Assembly (NCBI GenBank): GCA_035492455.1
Contig: DATJJE010000074.1
Span: 1-64,000 of the forward strand
DNA length: 64,000 bases
Direction: 5' to 3'
DNA from: Gp6-AA40 sp035492455
GTDB lineage: Bacteria; Acidobacteriota; Vicinamibacteria; Vicinamibacterales; UBA2999
Shown: positions 1 to 9,865 of the stretch, in pieces
Layout: every line of letters starts with the position of its first letter
Position numbering within the stretch: the stretch's first letter is position 1
The notes under the pieces: generated by a model
What the model was told of the DNA's origin: nothing
Databases searched by the model: none
What the model saw: the letters and a program-made list of their open reading frames with translations, nothing else
Position numbers and translations under genes: made by a program

Positions 1-1118
1 ATCTGCTTGGCGACCGCTTCGACGACGCGGATGCTGAAGTCCTCGCTGCGCGGCGCCTCGAACACGGCAATCCAGCGCGGGAACTCGACGGCGATGCTCT
101 TGTAGTTGCCCGCTTCGAACGAATACACGCCGTCAGCGAGCTTGGTCATCGTCGGGTTGATCTGCGGCTGGTAGTTGCGGACGTTGTCAGGCACGTTGAC
201 CGGGTCGGGGCAGACGTTCGCCTTGACGTCCTTCATCGTGCCGCCGAACGCGTTGTGGCCGGCGTTGATCGTCTGCGAGTTGAAGTTGTCGTCGAGCCCT
301 TCGTGCGAGTGCCAGCCGGTGGGGAACTTGATGCCGTTGCCGATGTCGATGTAGCTCTCGTTGGTGAACTCGTGCTCGTAGTTCAGGTCGCCGAGCAGGT
401 CGTCGGGCACGGTCGTGTGCATGCGCTGGAGCATGTGCTCCTTGTTGATCGTCGCGTCGATCTTGAATCCGCCGGGCGCCGTGATCTGCACGACGTTCGT
501 GATCTCCGGAATCACGGTCAGACCGTCGCGTCCCATCTCACCGAGCTCCCACCGCCAGGTCGCCTTCGGATTCGCGCCCGGCATCTGTGCGGCCTTGAGG
601 AAGCCGTGCGGGTTCATCCACAGCTCCACGGGGAAGACCTCGGCGACGTCCGGCTCGTTCGGGACCGGCTGGCCGTTTGCGCCATCCATGTGCCACGCGT
701 ATGGCTTCGGGCCCGACGCGTTGAGCATGAAGATCTGATGCGTCTGCGTCTGCAACGGACCGTCGAGCCAGCCGATGCCGTACTTCCAGGCGGCGGGTGT
801 CAGACCCGGCTTGCGATCGAACTCCTCTTTCATCGTCTTCGCCTGCCAGTTCATCGTGCGCACGTAGTTCCCAAGTTTGTCCGGACGAGGCCAGTCGACG
901 TTCTTGCCGGCTTCTTTCTGCTGGCCGACGGCGCCGTTGTAGCCTTCGCCCGCGATGGTGACGCAATTCAGCTTGTCATTCCCGATCGCCTTCACCGCGG
1001 CGTCGAGAATCGGCTTCGGATCGACGAAGCCGGGGGGGAGCTGTTGTGTGGCGACCTGGCCGCCCGCCACCGCAAACAGACCAGCGACGAACACCGCCAA
1101 CCCTAACCTTCGCGACAT
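1..1118 (-). CDS. Secreted protein, N-terminal 372 residues, probably an MBL-fold hydrolase (cut by window edge)
   Basis: The frame is open from an ATG at 1118 to the window edge, so the C-terminus is missing. A GGAGGA ribosome-binding site (1122-1127) supports the start. Residues 1-24 look like a signal peptide. About 310 residues of a globular N-terminal region follow, then a stretch with LADGVYSFEAGNYKSIAVEF, which resembles the opening strands of a metallo-beta-lactamase domain in secreted acidobacterial proteins. The diagnostic HxHxDH motif would lie outside the window, so the family is inferred. It starts 31 bases after the stop of the upstream DUF6351 gene on the same strand and is probably co-transcribed with it. 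Confidence 0.7.
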   Translation of the reverse strand, partial: MSRRLGLAVFVAGLFAVAGGQVATQQLPPGFVDPKPILDAAVKAIGNDKLNCVTIAGEGYNGAVGQQKEAGKNVDWPRPDKLGNYVRTMNWQAKTMKEEFDRKPGLTPAAWKYGIGWLDGPLQTQTHQIFMLNASGPKPYAWHMDGANGQPVPNEPDVAEVFPVELWMNPHGFLKAAQMPGANPKATWRWELGEMGRDGLTVIPEITNVVQITAPGGFKIDATINKEHMLQRMHTTVPDDLLGDLNYEHEFTNESYIDIGNGIKFPTGWHSHEGLDDNFNSQTINAGHNAFGGTMKDVKANVCPDPVNVPDNVRNYQPQINPTMTKLADGVYSFEAGNYKSIAVEFPRWIAVFEAPRSEDFSIRVVEAVAKQ

Positions 1119-1148
1119 AAATCCTCCAATCCGAAAACCGCGGAAATT

Positions 1149-3356
1149 CTACCGTGTCGTCGCCGCTGTTGACGGCGGATATGACTGCCACACGCCCGAC
1201 GACGGACGCTGCATGACACCTTTCTTCGAGTAGTCGCAGACCCCCTGCTGGAACACGCTGCGCAGCTGTGCAAGCTGCGCGTCGGTCACCGGGCGCTTGT
1301 AGTCGCTCTTGTCGATCGGCTTCAGCTCGCACTTGAACACGTCGCCGGTCGCCGGCCCACCGGCGACAAGGCGCGGATTGGCGTAGACGGGGAACATCGA
1401 CGCGCACTTCGCCGGATCCTTGATCTCTTCCAGTTTCGCCATGAAGCACGAGTCCGCGACACCACTCGGCTTGTTGCGCAGCACCTTCTCACGCTGCGTT
1501 CCCGGCGCCGCATCGTTCGCGACCGCCGCCAGCCACTTATCGAGGATTTCCAGGTTGTCGTCCTGCGCCTTGGTGACGTTCACCTTTTCGTCATAAACAC
1601 GTGCGATGCGGTTGCCGCCACCAGCCGCGTTGATGCGATTGCCAGCCATCACGCCGTCGAACGTGTCGTGCACGTTGCCGCCCGGCCCCTCCGTGTACGG
1701 CCGCATATCGATGATCGGAATCTGCGCCAGTCCATGCGCTCCATCGTTGACGCGTCCGCTTTCGTAAGCGATGCGCAGCGCGTCCTGATCGGCAACTGTC
1801 CGTTCCGACACGATGTTGCCGTTGAGGTCGTGGCCGCCGGCAAGCCGGTTGATGTCGAGGAACTGGTTGAAGTTGATCTTGCCGTCGTTGAAGGCTTTCA
1901 GTCCGTACTGCACGCCGGTGTTGTCGAACGGCCGGCGCGCGAAGCCGGTCTTCGGATCTTTGCCGTACACGCTGGCGTACGCGTCCTGATACGTGCAGCG
2001 GACGCCGTCCGGCTTCTTCACCGGATCGAACCGCGTCGGCAGTGGAACCGTTTGCGGGTCGCAGTTGTTGTCCGCCGCGACGGCCGCATAGCGCAGCTTG
2101 TTGTTCGTGCAGTAATCCCAGTGGCTGAACCCCGACACCGCGGTCTTCTGATCCGTGGTGAACGGCTGCTTCGATACGGTCATCGCGTGGTCCAGCAGCT
2201 CGCAGTCGAGCAGTGCAGTCTGAAAGGTCATCACGTCCGCAAAACTTGCGGTCGGCACGATGGCGTCGAGCAGGCCGGGATAGTTGTTGGCGATCGCGTG
2301 CTGCTGCATCGAACCGCCCGAGCGGCCGCTGCCGATGGTCCACTTGATCGGACCGTACTCTTCGATGAAGTGCTCCTTCACCATCATCATTGTCTCGGCT
2401 GAGACGACATCGTTGGCGTAGGTGCCGAACACGTTCAACGAACCGCCGGCCACCGCGAAGCCCTTCGCCAGCGGGAAGTCGCCGAGCTGTCCATCTTCCA
2501 GATTGCCTCGTTGACCGTTAAGCCCACCGATCGTTCGCCCCTGGTGATACCCCCACGCCACGCCGCCGCCGAACGTATAGACAAGCCGTCCATTCCACGC
2601 CGCATTGGTATTCCATGGTGAGGGCAGCGGTGTGCCAGGTTCGTGGAGAAACGCGATTGAGTAAATCGCGCGGTTGATCGTTCCCATCTCGCGGCGAACG
2701 ATGTACGGCACCGTCTTGCCCTCGGTCGTCGTCGTCATCGCGATGTCGGTCGGACGGGGACCGTTCGGATCGAGCGGCTTGAATGGATTCGGCTGCCCAC
2801 CGCGCCCGCCGAACCCATTCGCGTTGTCGGCCGCGGCAAGGTCGCCTTGTGGTCCACCCCCGCTACGTGCCGACGTCGAACGATAGAAGTATTCGACCTT
2901 CGTGTTGGCGGAGCAGTCGGCGTCGAGCGGCGCGCCGAGGCCGACCGCCTCCGTCTCACATGTGAACGGTGTCTGATGCGGGCTGTAAAGCACAGGTCCG
3001 GTGGCCGGATGATTGATCACCGTCAACTGAGCGGTCGCCTTGCTGCCGCGCATTGAGGCCTGGATCGAGTTCGAGCCGACGTTCAACCCGGTGACGAGTC
3101 CAATCACACCCTTCGATCCAGCGCCTGGCTTGAAGGCCGCGCTCTCGTCCTTGCCGTTGACCATCACGCGGAGAGTCTTCGCAGTGAGGTTCGCTGGCCC
3201 CTCGATCTGAAGAAGTACGTCACCGCCGCTGACGAATTCCGCTTTCGTGGAGAGTGCGCGGACCTCCAGTGAAGGCGAGGTCTTCTGTTGCGCCGCGACA
3301 GGAACTGTGAGCACGCTCGCCACTACAACAAGTCCGATAGCCGCGAAGCGATTCAT
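1149..3356 (-). CDS. Secreted DUF6351 family protein (alpha/beta-hydrolase-like), copy A
   Basis: This 735-residue protein begins at an ATG preceded by AAAGGAGA; the longer upstream start lacks such a site. Residues 1-22 form a signal peptide ending near VAAQQ. The middle holds GSGRSGGSMQQ with Ser346 in a GxSxG-type pentapeptide, which suggests a serine-hydrolase nucleophile. The family is DUF6351, which I relate to tannase/feruloyl-esterase-like hydrolases by appearance only. A similar protein lies at 9866-12055, and the blocks around the predicted nucleophile and RCTYQDAYASVYGKDPKTGF-type segments are nearly identical. It is divergent from two TonB receptors, so a role in hydrolysing a substrate taken up by them is plausible. 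The substrate is unknown. Confidence 0.85.
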   Translation of the reverse strand: MNRFAAIGLVVVASVLTVPVAAQQKTSPSLEVRALSTKAEFVSGGDVLLQIEGPANLTAKTLRVMVNGKDESAAFKPGAGSKGVIGLVTGLNVGSNSIQASMRGSKATAQLTVINHPATGPVLYSPHQTPFTCETEAVGLGAPLDADCSANTKVEYFYRSTSARSGGGPQGDLAAADNANGFGGRGGQPNPFKPLDPNGPRPTDIAMTTTTEGKTVPYIVRREMGTINRAIYSIAFLHEPGTPLPSPWNTNAAWNGRLVYTFGGGVAWGYHQGRTIGGLNGQRGNLEDGQLGDFPLAKGFAVAGGSLNVFGTYANDVVSAETMMMVKEHFIEEYGPIKWTIGSGRSGGSMQQHAIANNYPGLLDAIVPTASFADVMTFQTALLDCELLDHAMTVSKQPFTTDQKTAVSGFSHWDYCTNNKLRYAAVAADNNCDPQTVPLPTRFDPVKKPDGVRCTYQDAYASVYGKDPKTGFARRPFDNTGVQYGLKAFNDGKINFNQFLDINRLAGGHDLNGNIVSERTVADQDALRIAYESGRVNDGAHGLAQIPIIDMRPYTEGPGGNVHDTFDGVMAGNRINAAGGGNRIARVYDEKVNVTKAQDDNLEILDKWLAAVANDAAPGTQREKVLRNKPSGVADSCFMAKLEEIKDPAKCASMFPVYANPRLVAGGPATGDVFKCELKPIDKSDYKRPVTDAQLAQLRSVFQQGVCDYSKKGVMQRPSSGVWQSYPPSTAATTR

Positions 3357-3482
3357 CGCAGTCTCTCCTTTCAAAGCGGTGCCCTCCAAAAAACCGGATA
3401 TCCGTTCAAGCCGCTGGATGGTTCGACCGGCAGATGTTTAAAGCGGCCAATAACATAGCGCGAATTTGAGTCCGAGGTTTGC

Positions 3483-3512
3483 TTGACGTTGCGGACCGCC
3501 GTCAGTTACAAA
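3483..3512 (+). promoter_or_regulatory. Candidate sigma70-type promoter for the first TonB receptor
   Basis: TTGACG (3483-3488) is separated by 18 bases from TACAAA (3507-3512), and the receptor ATG lies 43 bases further on. The spacing is acceptable and the region is the only AT-richer part of the divergent gap 3357-3555. No transcript data support it. Confidence 0.4.
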
Positions 3513-3555
3513 GGTGGGCTTCTTTCAGCACGGTTCGGTTTCCAAGGAGAGACGA

Positions 3556-6500
3556 ATGTACGTGACTAGTATCAGGCGGGTCCTACTGGCCCTCGCCTTT
3601 TTCGCGATGTTGCCGCTCGGCGCATTCGCGCAGGAGGCGACCCTCAGTGGCACGGTCACTGACTCGACGGGCGGTGTGCTGCCCGGCGTGACGATTACCG
3701 CGACGCACACGGCAACGGGCAACACCTTCGTCGCCGTGACGGATGAAAAGGGCGGCTACCGCATCCCGGTTCGCGTGGGGATGTTCAAGGTGGACGCGGA
3801 ACTCCCAGGTTTCGGCACCGTGACGCGCCAGGTTGAACTGCTCGTCGGACAAACGGCCGTGCTGAACCTCCAGATGGCGCCATCCACCGTTCAGGAGTCC
3901 GTGACCGTGACCGGTGAAGCGCCGCTGGTCGACACGACCACGTCCTCGCTCGGCACCAATGTCGATCCCCGCCAGATGCAGGAGCTGCCGGTCAACGGGC
4001 GGAACTGGATGGACCTGACGCTGCTCGCCCCCGGCAGCCGCGCCAACGCGGTTGCGGAGACGCCGATCAACTCGACGAGCTCGAACATTCCGTTCCAGCT
4101 CAATCTGGATGGGCAGCAGGTCACTAACCAGGTTGCTTTGAGCTTCGGCCAGCCGCGCTTCAGCCGCGATGCGATCGGCGAGTTCGAGTTCGTCTCGAAT
4201 CGTTTCGATGCGGCGCAGGGCCGTTCGAGCGGTATCCAGGTGAACGCCATCACCAAGTCGGGCACGAACACGCCGGGAGGCACGTTCTCCGGTTACTTCC
4301 GCGATTCGAAGTTCAATGGCAAGGATCCGGTGGCTGGGGTCGTACTGCCGTATCAGAACCAGCAGCTGTCGACGACATTCGGTGGCCCGATCATCAAAGA
4401 CCGCATTCATTACTTCCTGAACTACGAGTTCGAGCGCGAGCCGCAAACCTACGTCTACAACACGCCGTACCCGAAGTTCAACACGACCCTCTCGGGCACC
4501 CGCCGTCAGGATACGGAGATGGGCCGCTTCGACTTCCAGTTCAATCCGCAGATGCGCCTCACCGCGCGCGGCAACCGGTACGACAACCGGATTCCGTACG
4601 ACTCGCGCTACACCGGCGGTTCGGATCGCACGCCGGCGTCGGCGATCGGCACCAACCGCCGCAGCGAGCAGGAGTTCGGCAGTTTCACGCAGGTCCTCGG
4701 CCAGAGCATGGTGAACGAAATCAAGGGCGGTCACTCGCTCTTTCATTGGAATCAGTTCGCGCACGTGAACAACGCCAACAGTCTCGTGGGTCAAACCTCG
4801 GGCTTTGGAGCGCCGGTGATTCTGCTGCGTGGCTTCACGCTCGGCCAGACGCACGCGATCACGCCGCAGAACATCCGTGAAGAGGACTGGGACATCCAGG
4901 ACGCGTTCACGATGTCGTACAACGCCAAGGGCCGCCACGACATGAAGCTCGGCGGCGAGTACATGAAGGACTTCACCTGGGAGACCACGTGCCAGACCTG
5001 CATGGGTCAGTACACGGCGAACAATGGCGCACTGTCGGCTGCGGTCATCCAGGACATGATCAGGGACGTCAATGACGTGACGACGTGGAACCTGGCGCCG
5101 CTGTCTGCGGTGACCACGCAGTACATCCGCAACGTCGCCATGACGAACTCGCCATACTCGCGGCCGACGGGGAACAACGGATTCACCGAGTACGCGCCGC
5201 GCCACGTGGTCGCCTGGTGGGCACAGGACGACTGGCACGCGACCAACAAGCTGACGCTGAACCTCGGCGTGCGCTATGACGCGCAGATCGGCGAGTTCGT
5301 CAACTGGGTCGAATTCCAGCCGTTCATTGCTGGAAACCGCCCGAACGATCTGAACAACATCGCCCCGCGGCTCGGCTTCAACTACGCGTGGAACGACAAA
5401 ACGGTCATCCGCGGCGGCTACGGTATCTACTACGGCGAGGCGACGGGGCAGCCGCCGCTCTTCACGCTGCGCTACGTGCAGCAGATCGCAATGACGGTTC
5501 TCAACGACGGTCGGCCCGACTTCGCGGTCAACCCGTTCAACGGGCCGGCGCCGACCTACGATCAGGCGAAGGCGCAGCTGTGCTCCTCGCAGCCCAATCC
5601 CGCCTCGCCGACGTGCAACCTGCGGCACAGCACGCAGAACTTCGCGGCGCCGGATCTCGTGGATCCGTATAGCCATCAGGCATCAGTAGGCTTCGCGCGC
5701 CAGATCGGCAGCACCTCGTCGCTGGAGATGGACTGGGTGTACACGGGTGACCGTGCGCAGCTGAACACGCGCAACATCAACGTCGCGTTCAACCCGGCGA
5801 CGGGCCTGCCGTATCCGCTCGTGGGCGGTACCGCGGCGGCCAACTACATCAACCGCCCGTACCCGGGATGGGGCACCATCCAGATGAACCGCAGCGACGG
5901 CAAGCAGAACTACCAGGCGCTGCAGACGGCGTACACCAAGCGCATGTCGAATCACTGGCAGGCGTCGGCGAGCTACACGCTGTCCAACACGCGACAGTTC
6001 GATCAGCTGCCGCTCAACCCGGGTTGTCAGTACCCGGTGACGACGGTGGCAGGTTCGGGTGTGTATCGGTGCGATGTGGCGGTGACGGTGCCGGACTACG
6101 TGGCCGAGAACGCCTGGTACACCACCGGCGATCAGCACAACCGTGTGACGTTCAACGGCATCTACGAAGCGAAGTACGGGATCCAGCTTTCGGGTCTCTA
6201 CATCTTCGGCGACAACGGCAACGCGACCGCGCAGTCGGGCATCGACGTCCTGAACCAGGGCGCCTCGGGTCAGGTGTCGGCGCAGGGCCGGCTGCGCGCC
6301 AACGGCACGGTGATCGAGCGCAACGCCGTGACGCTTCCCGCGATGCACCGCGTCGACATGCGGCTGCAGAAGCGGATCTCTTTCACCGAGAAGTTCAAGA
6401 TCGACGGCATCTTCGAGGTGTTCAACGTGTTCAATCGGAAGAATTTCGATCCGACGCTGTACACGCTGAACGAGCAGAACGCGCGCTTCGGTCAGCCGAA

Positions 6501-6564
6501 TGCCAGCACGACGACGGCCTACTCGCCGCGTATGCTGCAGTTCGGTTTCCGAACGCAATTTTAG
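3556..6564 (+). CDS. TonB-dependent receptor, Oar-like, with CarboxypepD_reg domain, copy 1
   Basis: This 1002-residue outer-membrane protein starts at ATG 3556 behind AAGGAGA (3544-3550). A signal peptide ends at GAFAQ. The next 80 or so residues are a CarboxypepD_reg-like beta-sandwich (SGTVTDSTGGVLPGVTITAT), followed by a plug region with VTVTGEAPLVDT and then a long beta-barrel ending in the terminal-Phe signature LQFGFRTQF. Such Oar-like receptors import large or scarce substrates using TonB energy. Copy 2 follows immediately and is very similar along its full length, which points to tandem duplication. The DUF6351 genes on both sides suggest a shared, unidentified substrate. Confidence 0.95.
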   Translation: MYVTSIRRVLLALAFFAMLPLGAFAQEATLSGTVTDSTGGVLPGVTITATHTATGNTFVAVTDEKGGYRIPVRVGMFKVDAELPGFGTVTRQVELLVGQTAVLNLQMAPSTVQESVTVTGEAPLVDTTTSSLGTNVDPRQMQELPVNGRNWMDLTLLAPGSRANAVAETPINSTSSNIPFQLNLDGQQVTNQVALSFGQPRFSRDAIGEFEFVSNRFDAAQGRSSGIQVNAITKSGTNTPGGTFSGYFRDSKFNGKDPVAGVVLPYQNQQLSTTFGGPIIKDRIHYFLNYEFEREPQTYVYNTPYPKFNTTLSGTRRQDTEMGRFDFQFNPQMRLTARGNRYDNRIPYDSRYTGGSDRTPASAIGTNRRSEQEFGSFTQVLGQSMVNEIKGGHSLFHWNQFAHVNNANSLVGQTSGFGAPVILLRGFTLGQTHAITPQNIREEDWDIQDAFTMSYNAKGRHDMKLGGEYMKDFTWETTCQTCMGQYTANNGALSAAVIQDMIRDVNDVTTWNLAPLSAVTTQYIRNVAMTNSPYSRPTGNNGFTEYAPRHVVAWWAQDDWHATNKLTLNLGVRYDAQIGEFVNWVEFQPFIAGNRPNDLNNIAPRLGFNYAWNDKTVIRGGYGIYYGEATGQPPLFTLRYVQQIAMTVLNDGRPDFAVNPFNGPAPTYDQAKAQLCSSQPNPASPTCNLRHSTQNFAAPDLVDPYSHQASVGFARQIGSTSSLEMDWVYTGDRAQLNTRNINVAFNPATGLPYPLVGGTAAANYINRPYPGWGTIQMNRSDGKQNYQALQTAYTKRMSNHWQASASYTLSNTRQFDQLPLNPGCQYPVTTVAGSGVYRCDVAVTVPDYVAENAWYTTGDQHNRVTFNGIYEAKYGIQLSGLYIFGDNGNATAQSGIDVLNQGASGQVSAQGRLRANGTVIERNAVTLPAMHRVDMRLQKRISFTEKFKIDGIFEVFNVFNRKNFDPTLYTLNEQNARFGQPNASTTTAYSPRMLQFGFRTQF

Positions 6565-6570
6565 AGAATC

Positions 6571-6690
6571 GGTGGTTCGACGGTTCGCGGTTCGCTGGTT
6601 CGCCAGCAGCCGCGAACCGTCGCACTTTCGCACCTTCGGACGCACCCATCGCACCCGTCGCACCTATCGCACCCATCGCACCGCGCCCGT
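6571..6690. repeat. Inverted 8-9 bp repeat array with strong hairpin after receptor 1
   Basis: GGTTCG-type units (6571-6604) are followed by inverted GAACC and then about six 9-base TCGCACCCA-like units. CGGTTCGCGG (6581-6590) pairs perfectly with CCGCGAACCG (6610-6619), and an inner GCTGG/CCAGC stem closes a TTCG loop. It starts 7 bases after the receptor stop, so it could end transcription, although no U-tract follows. Confidence 0.75.
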
Positions 6691-6798
6691 AATTCTCCTG
6701 ATTCCCGTAATTCCCAAAGTTCTCTAGCGTCCTATCCGCCTCTCTGGTAGGGTTACCCCACTTCCAGGGACAACCAGAGCTTTCGGCGGAGGATGACA

Positions 6799-9777
6799 AT
6801 GAAAATGTGTTTCCGCCTGGCGGCGGTCGTGGTGCTGGTGCTCGCTCCGCTTGCTGCGTTTGCGCAGGAAGCAATCCTTAGCGGGACGATTTCCGATTCG
6901 ACCGGCGGGGTGCTGCCGGGCGTGACGGTGACGGCGACGCACGTGGCGACGGGAAACACCTTCGTTGCGGTGACGGACGAACGCGGCGGCTATCGAATGC
7001 CGGTACGCGTCGGCGTGCACAAGGTCAGTGCGGAGCTCACCGGCTTCGGCACGGTGACGCGCGAGATCGACCTCCTCGTCAATCAAACGGCGGTCATCAA
7101 CCTGCAGCTGGCGCCCTCGACCCTGCAGGAATCAGTGACGGTCACCGGCGAAGCGCCGCTCATCGACACCAGCCAGTCATCGCTGGGCGCGAACATCGAT
7201 CCGAAGCAGATGTCGGAGCTGCCGGTCAACGGCCGCAACTTCATGGATCTGACACTGCTCGCGCCGGGCAGCCGCCAGAACGCGGTGGCCGAGACGCCGA
7301 TCGGTTCCAGCAGCGTCAACATCACGTTCCAGCTGAATCTCGATGGACAGCAGGTCACCAACCAGGTGGCCCTCAGCTTCGGCCAGCCGCGCTACAGCCG
7401 CGACTCGATCGGTGAGTTTGAGTTCGTCACCAACCGGTTCGATGCATCGCAGGGACGCTCGAGCGGTGTGCAGGTGAACGCCATCACCAAGTCGGGGACC
7501 AACACGCCGACCGGCACGTTCTCGGGATACTTCCGCGACGACAAGTTCAATGCGAAAGATCCAGTCGCGCATGTAGTGCTGCCGTACCAGGATCAGCAGA
7601 TCAGCACGACGTTCGGCGGCCCGATCACGAAGGATCGCATCCATTACTTCGCCAGCTACGAGTACGAACGCGAGCCGCAGACGTACGTCTACGCTACGCC
7701 ATATCCGAAGTTCAACGGCACGTTGACGGGTGCGCGACGCCAGGACACCGAAGCCGGCCGCTTCGACTTCCAGTTCTCGCCGAAGACGCGTCTGTCACTG
7801 CGCGGCAATCGCTACGACAACCGCATCCCGTACGACTCGCGCTATACGGGCGGATCGGATCGCACGCCGGCATCCGCCATCGGCACCAACCGCCGCTCCG
7901 AGCAGGAGTTCGCGACGTTTACGCAGGTGCTGAACAGCCGCATGGTGAACGAGATCAAGGGCGGCCACTCGCTGTTCCACTGGAACCAGTTCGCGCATGT
8001 GAAGAACGCGGGCAGCCTCATCGGCCAGACGTCAGGCTTCGGCGCGCCGGTCATCAACCTGCGCGGCTTCACGCTCGGCCAGACGCATGCGATTACGCCG
8101 CAGAACATCCGCGAAGAGGACTACGACATTCAGGACAGCTTTACCGCTTCGTTCAACAAGCGCGGACGCCACGACGTGAAGCTGGGCGGCGAGTACATGC
8201 ACGACTTCACCTGGGAAGACACGTGCCAGACGTGCATGGGACAGCTCACCGCGAACAATGGCACGCTGTCGCCCGACGTGATTCAGAACCAGGTCGTCGT
8301 CGACGTGAACGACGTGACGACGTGGAACCTCGCGCCCTTGTCGCCGGTGACAACGGTATATCTCCGGAACGTGGCGATGGCGAGCTCGCCATTTTCGCGG
8401 CCGACCGGGAATAACGGCTTCACCGAGTACGCACCGCGCCACGTTGTCGCCTGGTGGGCGCAGGACGACTGGCATGCGACGGGCAAGCTGACGCTGAACC
8501 TCGGCATGCGCTACGACGCGAACATCGGCGAATTCGTCAACTGGGTCGGCTTCGAGCCATTCATCCACGCCAACCGGCCGAACGATCTGAACAACTTCGC
8601 GCCGCGCCTCGGCTTCACCTATTCGCTGAACGACAAGACCGTGCTGCGCGGCGGCTACGGCAGGTATTTCAGCGAGGGGACGGGGCAGCCGCCGCTCTTC
8701 ACGCTGCGCTACGTCCAGCAGATCGCGATGACCGTCAATAACGACGGCCGTCCCGACTTCGCCGTCAACCCCTTCAACGGCCCGGCACCCACCTACGACC
8801 AGGCGAAGGCGCTGCTCTGCTCGTCGCAGCCGAACCCGGCGTCGCCGACGTGCAACCTGCGGCACAGCACGTCGAACTTCTCCGCCAATGATCTCGTCGA
8901 TCCCTGGAGCCACCAGGCATCGCTTGGGGTCGCGCGTCAGCTCGGCCCGCAAATGTCATTCGAGGCCGACTGGGTTTACACGGGCGACCGCGAACTGTTC
9001 ACGACGCGGAACATCAACCTCGCGTTCAACCCGGCAACCGGCGCGCCGTATCCGTTCGTCGGCGGTCAGGCGGCGGCGAACTACATCAATCGTCCGTATC
9101 CGGGCTGGGGCAATATCACCATGCTGCGCTCGGACGATCAGCAGAACTACCACGCGCTGCAGACGGCGTTTACCAAGCGGATGGCGAACCACTGGCAGGC
9201 GTCGGCGACGTACTCGTACGCGCGCAACTGGCAATTCGATCAGCTGCCGCTCAACCCCGATTGCCAGTATCCGGCGTCGGTCCAGCCGGGACGCGGAGTA
9301 GTCTGCGATACGCCGATCACGCTCGCGCAGGATATCTCTGAGAACAAGTGGTATGTGACCGGTGCACAGCGCAGCCGCGCAACGTTCAACGGCATCTGGG
9401 AGGCGCCCGTGGGCCTGCAGGTGAGCGGCCTCTACATCTTCGGCGACAACGGCTACTCGACGCCGACCTCCGGCTTTGACGCTCGCTCGGTTGGCAGCAC
9501 CGGCGGCCGTCTACGCGCCAACGGCACGCTTATCGAACGCAACAGCTTCAGCAACCCACCGATCCATCGCGTGGACATGCGCGTCCAGCGCCGTTTCTCG
9601 GTGAGCCAGCGCGTGAAGATCGACGGCATCTTCGAGATGTACAACGTGTTCAACCGCGCGAACTTCGAATCGTTCACCATCAACGAGTCGAACGCGCAGT
9701 TCGGCAAGCCGCTGGCAAGCACGACGCTGGCGTATCAGCCGCGGATGTTGCAGTTCGGCTTCCGGACGCAATTCTAG
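6799..9777 (+). CDS. TonB-dependent receptor, Oar-like, with CarboxypepD_reg domain, copy 2
   Basis: A 992-residue paralogue of the preceding receptor. GGCGGAGG at 6785-6792 lies at correct distance from ATG 6799, which is preferred over the ATG at 6793. It has a signal peptide ending at AAFAQ, a CarboxypepD_reg domain, a plug with VTVTGEAPLIDT, and a barrel ending LQFGFRTQF. Long blocks are identical to copy 1, for example the RNINxAFNPATG region, while extracellular-loop-like segments near the C-terminus differ. It is probably a tandem duplicate with altered substrate preference. No TonB, ExbB or sigma/anti-sigma partner is encoded nearby. Confidence 0.95.
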   Translation: MKMCFRLAAVVVLVLAPLAAFAQEAILSGTISDSTGGVLPGVTVTATHVATGNTFVAVTDERGGYRMPVRVGVHKVSAELTGFGTVTREIDLLVNQTAVINLQLAPSTLQESVTVTGEAPLIDTSQSSLGANIDPKQMSELPVNGRNFMDLTLLAPGSRQNAVAETPIGSSSVNITFQLNLDGQQVTNQVALSFGQPRYSRDSIGEFEFVTNRFDASQGRSSGVQVNAITKSGTNTPTGTFSGYFRDDKFNAKDPVAHVVLPYQDQQISTTFGGPITKDRIHYFASYEYEREPQTYVYATPYPKFNGTLTGARRQDTEAGRFDFQFSPKTRLSLRGNRYDNRIPYDSRYTGGSDRTPASAIGTNRRSEQEFATFTQVLNSRMVNEIKGGHSLFHWNQFAHVKNAGSLIGQTSGFGAPVINLRGFTLGQTHAITPQNIREEDYDIQDSFTASFNKRGRHDVKLGGEYMHDFTWEDTCQTCMGQLTANNGTLSPDVIQNQVVVDVNDVTTWNLAPLSPVTTVYLRNVAMASSPFSRPTGNNGFTEYAPRHVVAWWAQDDWHATGKLTLNLGMRYDANIGEFVNWVGFEPFIHANRPNDLNNFAPRLGFTYSLNDKTVLRGGYGRYFSEGTGQPPLFTLRYVQQIAMTVNNDGRPDFAVNPFNGPAPTYDQAKALLCSSQPNPASPTCNLRHSTSNFSANDLVDPWSHQASLGVARQLGPQMSFEADWVYTGDRELFTTRNINLAFNPATGAPYPFVGGQAAANYINRPYPGWGNITMLRSDDQQNYHALQTAFTKRMANHWQASATYSYARNWQFDQLPLNPDCQYPASVQPGRGVVCDTPITLAQDISENKWYVTGAQRSRATFNGIWEAPVGLQVSGLYIFGDNGYSTPTSGFDARSVGSTGGRLRANGTLIERNSFSNPPIHRVDMRVQRRFSVSQRVKIDGIFEMYNVFNRANFESFTINESNAQFGKPLASTTLAYQPRMLQFGFRTQF

Positions 9778-9790
9778 CCAGGCCGGGAAG

Positions 9791-9855
9791 GGCGAGTGGG
9801 GCCGGGATGCCCTCACTCGCCTTGACCCCCGCCTTACCCGCCGCACCCGCCTTAC
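9791..9855. repeat. Hairpin plus 9-bp CCGCCTTAC array between receptor 2 and DUF6351 copy B
   Basis: GGCGAGTG (9791-9798) pairs with CACTCGCC (9814-9821) directly downstream of the receptor stop, forming a terminator-like stem without a U-tract. Three 9-base units CCGCCTTAC, CCGCCGCAC and CCGCCTTAC follow (9829-9855) and run up to the next start codon. Confidence 0.65.
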
Positions 9856-9865
9856 AATGGCGGCC

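Noticed and set aside
3583..5676. Long minus-strand frame of 697 codons antisense to the first TonB receptor
   Set aside because: It is arginine- and valine-rich, has no recognisable domain, and lies fully opposite a well-supported receptor; such shadows are expected at this GC content.
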